A stretch of DNA of 64,000 nt from Tetracentron sinense (Eukaryota; Streptophyta; Magnoliopsida; Trochodendrales; Trochodendraceae). The translations under genes and the position numbers were made by a program. This document shows, piece after piece, positions 57,219 through 64,000 of this stretch; within the stretch, counting starts at the first letter, position 1; each line of letters begins with the position of its first letter. Location: contig CM026564.1 of NCBI GenBank assembly GCA_015143295.1, positions 15,674,416 to 15,738,415 on the forward strand. Reading direction: 5' to 3'. The notes below the pieces were generated by a model. That model did no database searches. It was given only the letters and a program-made list of their open reading frames with translations, and had not been told where the DNA came from.

Positions 57219-58148
57219 ATGGATTGGTTGTCAGACCATCACGGGCATGTTGCGTGTTTTGAGAAGATGGTGAATTTCAAGCCGGAAGGGGGTAAGCCTT
57301 TTCACTTTCGAGGATTAAGAGAGAGGACATTGCTCGCGCTCGCAGCCTTGAGTATAGCAAACCTAGAAGCACAAAACTCCTCGGCCATTCCGGTTCGTGA
57401 GCGATTTCTTGGACGTGTTTCCGGAGGAACTTCCCGGGTTACCTCCGAATCGGGAGATTGAGTTCGCTATAGAGCTTGCTCCGGGCACAGCTCCAATTTC
57501 AAGGGCACCGTATAGAAGGCCCCTATAGAGCTGGAAGAATTGAAAGAAACAGATTGAGGAGTTACAACAACTTGGTTTCATCCACCCAAGTGTCTCACCG
57601 TGGGGAGCTCCGGTTCTCTTTGTGAAGAAGAAGGACGGGTCTATGAGGATGTGTATAGACTACCGTCAGTTTGAACAAGGTAACTATCCAAGAATCGTTA
57701 TCCCTTGCCAAGGATAGACGATTTGTTTGACCAACTGAAGGGAGCGAGATTCTTCTCCAAAATTGATCTTAGATCGGGGTAATCATCAATTAAGGATCAA
57801 GGCGGAAGATGTTCCGAAGACGGCTTTCAGGACTCGGTATGGGGGCATTACGAGGTTCCTTGTCATGCCTTTTGGGCTGACGAATGCACCGGCGGCAGTC
57901 ATGGACCTGATGAACCGGGTGTTCCGACCGTACTTGGATCGATGCGTGATTGTATTCATTGACGATATCTTGGTGTATTCCCAGACAAGGGAAGATCACG
58001 CACGAGACCTCTGCCTTACTCTGGAGATGTTGAGAGAGCATAGGCTATATGCCAAATTGAGCAAATGTGAATTCTGGTTAGAGAAAGTCGCATTTCTTGG
58101 ACACGTGGTGGTCGGCCTAGGGCATTTCTGTAGATCCAGCCAAGGTTG
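57219..58148 (+). pseudogene. pol: reverse transcriptase of element R
   Basis: Begins [20 protein letters not shown] and can be followed in pieces through [14 protein letters not shown] and the catalytic [10 protein letters not shown] (about 57955-57985) to FLGHVV. At least six small indels occur before about 58110. The TAG that ends the RT frame in L is present at about 58119. After this point the sequence becomes clean. Confidence 0.82.
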
Positions 58149-60291
58149 AGGCAGTCATGAGTTGGGAGAGGCCCAAGAGCGTCACGGAGATACGTAGTTT
58201 CCTCGGATTGGCAGGCTACTACCGGAGATTTGTGGAGGGATTCTCCAGTTTGGCTGCACCTCTCACCTACCTGACAAGGAAAAATGTGAAGTTCGGTTGG
58301 AGTGACCGATGTGAAGTAAGTTTCCAAGAGTTGCAGAAACGCCTCACCACAGCCCCTGTCCTTACTGTGCCATCTGGACCTTTTGGGTATGAGGGGTACA
58401 GTGATGCCTCGCATGTTGGACTCGGGTGTGTCCTAATGCAACACAAGAAGGTCATTGCCTATGCATCAAGGCAGTTGAAAGAGCATGAAAAGAACTACCC
58501 CACTCACGACTTGGAGCTTGCGGCGGTCGTGTTTGCACTTAAAATTTGGCGACATTATCTGTACGGGGTGGAGTTCTATGTGTACACGGACCACAAGAGC
58601 CTCAAGTATCTCTTTTCCCAAAAAGAGCTAAACTTACGACAACGGCGTTGGATTGAGTTCTTAAAGGACTACGAGTGCACTATCCAATACCACCCGGGTA
58701 AAGCAAATGTAGTGGCTGATGCTTTGAGTAGAAGACCTCAGGGGTTGTTAGCACACATGTTGGTTCAAGAATGGAAGCTGCTAAAAGATTTGGCAAATCT
58801 GGACATCAGTGTGAATAACTCTGTCCGCAGTCCGGTTTTGGCAAATGTTACAGTTCGGTCGTACCTTATAGACTTGATCCAGGAGTATCAAGCCACAGAC
58901 ACTGACTTGTTGGCTTTCCGGGATAAGGAAGTGGCCAAGGGTAGTACGGACTTCTCTCTCACTAGCCGAGGTGCTATTACATTCAAGGGAAGGCTTTGTG
59001 TCCCAGCCAATGCAGACCTTCGGAGAGAGATTATGGACGAAGCTCACCGGTCTAAGTATACAGTGCATCCAGGGGGTACGAAGATGTACCGGAACCTCAA
59101 GAGTCACTTTTGGTGGCGAAATATGAAGAGGGAGGTTGCGGAGTATGTGGCACGGTGTTTGGTGTGCCAACAGGTGAAAGCAGAGCATTTGAGACCGGCG
59201 GGTCTTTTGCAGTCTCTCCCTATTCCCAAGTGGAAATGGGAACATATCTCTATGGACTTCATCGTGGGGTTACCGAAGACGGTTAGGAAGACCGATGCTA
59301 TATGGGTAGTTGTCGATAGACTCACGAAGTCCGCTCATTTCTTACCGTACCGGACTACATTCAACTCCAATCAGTTAGCGGAGCTATACATCAAGGAAAT
59401 AGTCCGATTACACGGGGTGCCAGTGAGTATTGTGTCGGATAGAGACCCAAGATTCACATCCAGGTTTTGGAAAAGTTTTCAAGGTGCAATGGGCTCCCGG
59501 TTAGACTTTAGCACAGCTTTCCACCCACAGACCGACGGGCAAACCGAGAGGGTGAATCAGGTTATTGAAGATATGCTCCGAGCATGTATGCTAGACTTCA
59601 AGGGAAGTTGGGAAGATCACCTACCTTTGGTGGAATTCGCTTACAACAATAGTTATCAAGAAAGCATACAAATGACGCCTTTCGAGGCTTTGTACGGAAG
59701 GAGTTGTAGATCCCCGTTGTATTGGGATGAAGTGGGAGAAAGAAAGATTTTGGGCCCCGAGTTAATTGAACAAACCGCGGATAGGGTCAAGCTTATCCGG
59801 GAGAGGTTAAGACCACACAAGATAGACAGAAAAGCTATGCCGACAACCGAAGGAGGGATCTTGAATTCCGAGTCGGTGATTTTGTGTTTGTAAGGATTTC
59901 ACCGACCAAAGGTGTTATGCGATTCGGGAAGAGAGGCAAGCTTAGCCCGAGATATGTGGGTCCGTTCGAGATCATTACTCGAGTTGGCGAGGTGGCTTAC
60001 CGTGTTGCTTTGCCCGCTCACATGGCGGCGGTCCATAATGTATTCCATGTCTCTATGCTCCGGAAGTACATCTCGGATCCTTCTCATGTCATCGAGCTTG
60101 ATCCGATAGAGATCCGAGAGGACCTCACTTTAGTTGAGAAGCTGGTTCATATTTTGGATAGGAGAGATCAAGTGCTTCGCAACAAGACTATTCCGCTAGT
60201 CCTCGTGCAATGGCAACATTATGCACGAGAAGAAGCCACGTGGGAGCGTGAAGCCGAAGTCAAAGCAAAGTATCCCGAGTTGTTTGAATAG
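58149..60291 (+). pseudogene. pol: RNase H, integrase and chromodomain of element R
   Basis: An open frame from 58157 to 59893 carries RNase H and the integrase core with the same motifs as in L and element 3. Near 59805 one A is missing from a run of three present in L, which shifts the frame; the integrase C-terminus and chromodomain continue in another frame from about 59810 to 60291 ([10 protein letters not shown], then [19 protein letters not shown]). Apart from this single base the segment is intact, and it supplies the chromodomain end that is outside the window for L. Confidence 0.9.
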
Positions 60292-60370
60292 ACTTGTGCA
60301 TATGGCTTGTAATTTTGTTTTGATTTTGTGCATGTATGTATCGTCCAAATTTCGGGGACGAAATTTTTGT

Positions 60371-60383
60371 AAGGGGAGGAGAA
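60371..60383 (+). other. polypurine tract of element R
   Basis: AAGGGGAGGAGAA directly before the LTR start TGTAGCACC at 60384. It is preceded by TTTCGGGGACGAAATTTTTG, the conserved Tekay/Del motif. Confidence 0.9.
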
Positions 60384-61533
60384 TGTAGCACCCCGGACTT
60401 TTTCATTCTTAATGAATAGCACCTTCGTAGCTAATTGGCCATTTTTGTAGTCTAATTAATAAATAAGGGAGAAATCGGAAATTCCGAAATGTTAGAAATG
60501 TTCATTTTCGAAAGACGGATCCAACGCAAGTTGAATCGTCGAAATCCGACGAGCGAGTCAAAAGATATGGTCAAAACAGTCCAGACATACAGAGCACCGA
60601 TCGCTCGGTCCAGTCAGCGATCGATCGGTCCATAACCGATCGATCGGTAGCTATCGCACGGTCAGAAATTTTGTATGGGGAAATTTTCCAGAGAGTGAGT
60701 TTTGACCGGTCGATCGGTCATAAACACCGATCGCTAAGTAGGCAACCGATCGCTAAGTAGGCAATCGATCGATCGGTTGGTAGCCCAGGGAGATTCGGGT
60801 GCTAGCCTCTGGCTCACAAGTTACAAGATGGAGGTTTACAAGATGATGATCATGCATTCATGCATGCACGCATACATGATTTCTACGAGGCATACCGGGA
60901 CATGACAGGGGTTTTCAAGCATGAGTTTTATCGGCGTTTTCGCATTCATGTACGCACGTCAAGATGCTTGTATTGTGTCATGCCCTATACTGTTTCTTTG
61001 TGATGTTTCTATTATTGCTTGTATGATATTACTATTGTGTGTTTTATTATTGTTATGGTCTGCTAGTAGCTTGTACTCGCTGAGTATTCCATGCTCAGCC
61101 GTACTTTCATGTCGGCAGGTACTGAGGGAGCCCTCGACCCGGAGCCTTGGGTCGAGGAAGAGTATATAGAGGAGAGAGAGCCAGCTATTCCATTACAGTT
61201 TCAGGCGGACCGAGACCTCGATGCTTGGCCATACCTCGACTACTGTTGAGGGGAGAGTATGAGAGGGTCTTGTGTATTTTGATATTTTGATAGGTGGGCC
61301 TGTCCACCTTAGACTTAGACATGTCTTGTATTTATGTTAACTTGGAATACTATTTTGGATCATTAGAAGAAATGAAAATTTGTTTACGCTTCCGCATATA
61401 TGTTAGCTTCCGCGCTCTGATTATCGTTGTTAGTATTGTATTTTATCTTGTGCATTACAGGATGGTTTGATAGGTACGCAGTGTGACACCTAAAATATCC
61501 CTAAACTCCTAGGGGGTATTTCGGGGCGTTACA
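60384..61533 (+). repeat. 3' LTR of element R, 1150 bp, with a 1.3-kb internal deletion
   Basis: The ends match the LTR of L (TGTAGCACCCCGG ... GGGGCGTTACA). The palindrome array (60596-60780) joins directly to the last unit of the tandem repeat (GGTAGCCCAGGGAG near 60781), so about 1321 bp present in L is missing, including the leader segment. A phrase with CCGATCGCTAAGTAGGCAA is duplicated just before the junction. The hairpin (61079-61099) and the small ORF are kept. Confidence 0.93.
61109..61249 (+). CDS. LTR-encoded small acidic peptide, 46 aa (R copy)
   Basis: ATG at 61109 and TGA at 61247. It differs from the L copy at three codons, two of them synonymous and one Ser to Phe. The hairpin at 61079-61099 precedes it by 9-10 nt. 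Its survival in an LTR that lost 1.3 kb elsewhere is notable but may be chance. Confidence 0.5.
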   Translation: MSAGTEGALDPEPWVEEEYIEEREPAIPLQFQADRDLDAWPYLDYC

Positions 61534-63601
61534 GAGACTTCAAGGATTTGTCTGATCTCTAGTTCTAAATTTTTAAAATATCCCACAAATTCTTTGGAGC
61601 TAATAGTATAATCCTCTATTGATTTCATTATCAGATAGTAGGAAATCATCTTTAATTTTTCTGTCAATATCTGAATTGTTATGTTGTTATATCAATCTCA
61701 GATAGGAGGTTTTGAGTTTTGACAAAATGCTCGTTGAGATTTCAAATCAGTGGTTTTGAGTTTTCAAATGTTTTTAGTTCCAAAGTCTTCGTGCGAGAGC
61801 CCTAGCCAGTGTTGGATTCTGGAGAAAGCTCAGAAATGGAAATAGGAATTTTAATTAAAAAGAATTTGTGGGATATTTTCGGCCCGTGTGGCTTTTAATT
61901 TTTTGAGTTAACCTCTATTTTTCTGATTCCTTTTACTGCTCGAGTAAGGGAAAATTTGGTTGCAGATTTTATTTGAGTGGGTGTTTGTAGACTAATATTT
62001 AGATTTATTTTTTTTATTGGTGCATGACTTGTCTCGGTCAATGAAAAACCTCTTAGTTCTTTATTGAAACACCAATCCAAGGAGAAAGAAAGAAATCAAG
62101 GTAGGATTTTAGAGCCTCTTAGATTTTTTTTGGACACCCAATATGGCCTTTTAGAGAGGTAACATTCATGAACTTTGTTTTTGGTTTGAATTTCTTAGGT
62201 TTGCATTCAGTTTTCCAACGATTGGTTTCCCAGTCCAAAATCCTCAGTACACTCAAAATTTGCCTCAGTAAAGGCCACCAATATTGTGAGTTGAAAGAGG
62301 TGCGTAGTTTACTTTACTTGATATTGGTGCCTACTTTGTTGTATTGAGAATTCGATTGATTTGGAAGTTTAAAGAAATTTTTATTTGATGAAGGACTTAA
62401 TCTGAGCTTTTTCTCTTTTGTGTGTGTCGAATCCCATTTTTCTGATCTAGGAACCTTGACATTTGGGTTGGGACTTTGATTTTCTGAAAATCTTTGGTTG
62501 GTATTCATTTCGACATCACATTGATCACATCAAATTAAAGGGAAATGGAAAAACGGACCACATGGTCTTCTTCCAAATTGACAACCCATTTGCATATTGA
62601 TCACATGTGGCAGTCAAAGTATTATTTTTAAAAAACTTTATTTTTCTTGCCCAATGTGTTGAAATTTGATTGATGTGGTCAACTTGGAAGAGGACCTTGG
62701 GGTCCTTTAATTAAAGCTCTTAGTTAAATCCTTAATTCTTTTATACTAGTATTCAAATGATTAATAGGAGAGTCGAGTAATTCTCAATTATTAACTTGAG
62801 AGATAAACTAAAATGACATGCTAGATCTTTTGATATTAAATTTTCCTTCGATTTAATTGCATTAAGTAATTCTTACTTGTTAACAATCCTGTTCCCGCTC
62901 TACTATACTTTATAGAGTGCATGGTAGAACCCCGTGGTCTATGTTAACTGTTTAAACTACTAATTAAATGTGTTTAATTACTATGTTATGATTGCTTAGG
63001 GATGTTTAAACTTTGTATTTATGATGATTGAAATTTTTTATTGGCTTACGTTCATACTCATGCATGCATTGTACCTTAGATCTCCCGTTCAAGAATCATT
63101 GTGTGACAAGTGCATTTCTTGTATCACCTATTTGGACGGTCTAGTTGTAAACTATGACGTTTAGTTCTCTTGTGGGGCTAAATGCAGGTTTAACAACTTT
63201 TCGGTCTTATTTGTGATAAAGTGTATTTGTCTGTATATGATTCTTGAATTGTCCGGTTGGACAGTTTGGGAATGCATAATCTCCAATATAGTCAGTTGCT
63301 TATGGTTTGTTCAAATTGAGGAAAATTTTGTCAGTCGTTTCTCTTGTTCTCTGGGTACATATTTAGAAAATGTGGCATTCTTGCCCTAGTCTAAGTCGTG
63401 TACTTGGAGAACCCATAGGGAAATGCTGCCGAAATTTCTTTGAAATGGAACAAAGCACTTGAGCTATTGACTTTTGGGGATTATGCATTCCTGAATGGGA
63501 TAGGAACACCCCACCCTTTAGAAGATGAGTTGATGACGATAGGAAGCATGCATGCATGCATACATATTGTAATTGACTGATGATCTCAAACTTTTGCTAT
63601 T
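61534..63601. other. AT-rich DNA without recognisable genes
   Basis: It starts with GAGAC (61534-61538), the target duplication partner of the L flank. No frame resembles a protein. Visible features are a perfect 21-bp inverted repeat (61575-61595 with about 61858-61878, around ATCCCACAAATTCTT) and a GCAT microsatellite near 63546-63560. This may be unique host DNA or a diverged repeat I do not recognise. Confidence 0.45.
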
Positions 63602-64000
63602 TGTAGCACCCTGGATTTTTTCGACATGTGTTAAAGCTTTAAGGTCATTATCTTGAATTGAAAGTTGAAATTCCGGAGCCGAATCTATCGGAGATCCGAG
63701 TTTCTAAACTCCAATTACGGATCGGTTAAACTTAGGGGCAATTTAGTCAATAAATAAAGTGGAATTTAGAAATTCTAAAACACCAGGAATGTTCATTTTC
63801 GAACGACGAACCCAATGCAAGTTGAATCGTCAAAATCCGACGAACGAGTCAAAAGTTATGGCCGAAATAAGAAGGAGGAAAAATATGGAATTTTGCTGCA
63901 AGTTACGACCGATCGTACACAACCTACGAACGATCGTAGGTGAGTTACGATCGATCGTAGAGGGTACGATCGATTGTAGAATCTCAGGAATTGACAAAAG
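63602..64000 (+). repeat. start of a further gypsy LTR, cut by window edge
   Basis: Begins TGTAGCACCCTGG at 63602 and carries the conserved early-LTR block of the Tekay families (GAATGTTCATTTTCGAACGA, then AAGTTGAATCGTCAAAATCC and CGAGTCAAAAGTTATGG). A palindrome array of the TACGATCGATCGTA type follows at 63906-63978. The remainder lies outside the window. Confidence 0.85.

Larger units (their letters stand above)
52805..61533 (+). mobile_element. Tekay-type gypsy element R, inverted relative of element L
   Basis: Plus-strand order: 5' LTR (partly in the gap, to 55163), gag, protease, RT, RNase H, integrase with chromodomain (ending 60291), polypurine tract (60371-60383) and a 3' LTR (60384-61533). 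It is collinear with the reverse complement of 1-7048. From 52805 to about 58110 it differs from L by very many small insertions and deletions; from 58110 on it is nearly identical to L. It shares L's gag TAG, protease frameshift and RT/RNase H TAG. The 5 bp after its 3' LTR are GAGAC, the complement of the GTCTC that flanks L. Confidence 0.93.

Overview
The window is nuclear DNA from a flowering plant, most likely pericentromeric or other repeat-dense heterochromatin. I find no intact host gene. Almost everything that can be recognised is LTR retrotransposon sequence of plant lineages: Tekay-type Ty3/gypsy chromoviruses, a Tat-type gypsy element with an additional RNase H, and SIRE/Maximus-type Ty1/copia elements. 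The primer-binding sites I could see all match plant initiator-Met tRNA (TGGTATCAGAGC). A 51-bp satellite carries many of the insertions.

Layout: 1-7048 is a minus-strand Tekay element (L) whose 3' end lies outside the window. 7049-10802 is AT-rich DNA holding one end of a CACTA-like transposon and a possible terminal exon of a host gene. 10803-19672 is a decayed minus-strand Tat element. 19673-42497 is one satellite array split by an internally deleted SIRE-like element (20282-24336, target duplication TTACC), a gypsy solo LTR (24396-26668, duplication CCTGA) and a nearly complete young SIRE element (28422-39587, two 1233-bp LTRs). 42498-49737 holds a truncated LTR butted against a minus-strand Tekay element with an open pol frame. 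49738-52704 is unidentified, homopolymer-rich sequence ending in a 100-N gap (52705-52804). 52805-61533 is a plus-strand Tekay element (R), the inverted relative of L; its first 5.3 kb is full of small indels and the rest is clean. 61534-63601 is unidentified, and 63602-64000 is the start of another gypsy LTR.

The most interesting signals are in the LTRs. (1) A promoter module is shared by Ty3/gypsy and Ty1/copia LTRs in this window: an array of 14-bp palindromes (ACCGATCGATCGGT and variants) around a common core, upstream of the TATA box. The same palindromes occur inside the SIRE element in front of its extra 3' gene. (2) All full-length gypsy LTRs here encode a small acidic peptide (39 or 46 residues, beginning MSAG and containing PWVEEEY) just after a perfectly conserved hairpin, and the substitutions between families are mainly synonymous. 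(3) The outer flanks of L and R carry the same 5-bp duplication (GTCTC/GAGAC) in a pattern that predicts either an inversion of the intervening ~50 kb by recombination between the two elements, or a misassembly. (4) Three independent insertions into the 51-bp satellite fall in the same ~8-bp part of the repeat.

These genes do not form a pathway: each element encodes, or once encoded, its own capsid, protease, reverse transcriptase/RNase H and integrase. Most copies are disabled by stop codons or frameshifts.
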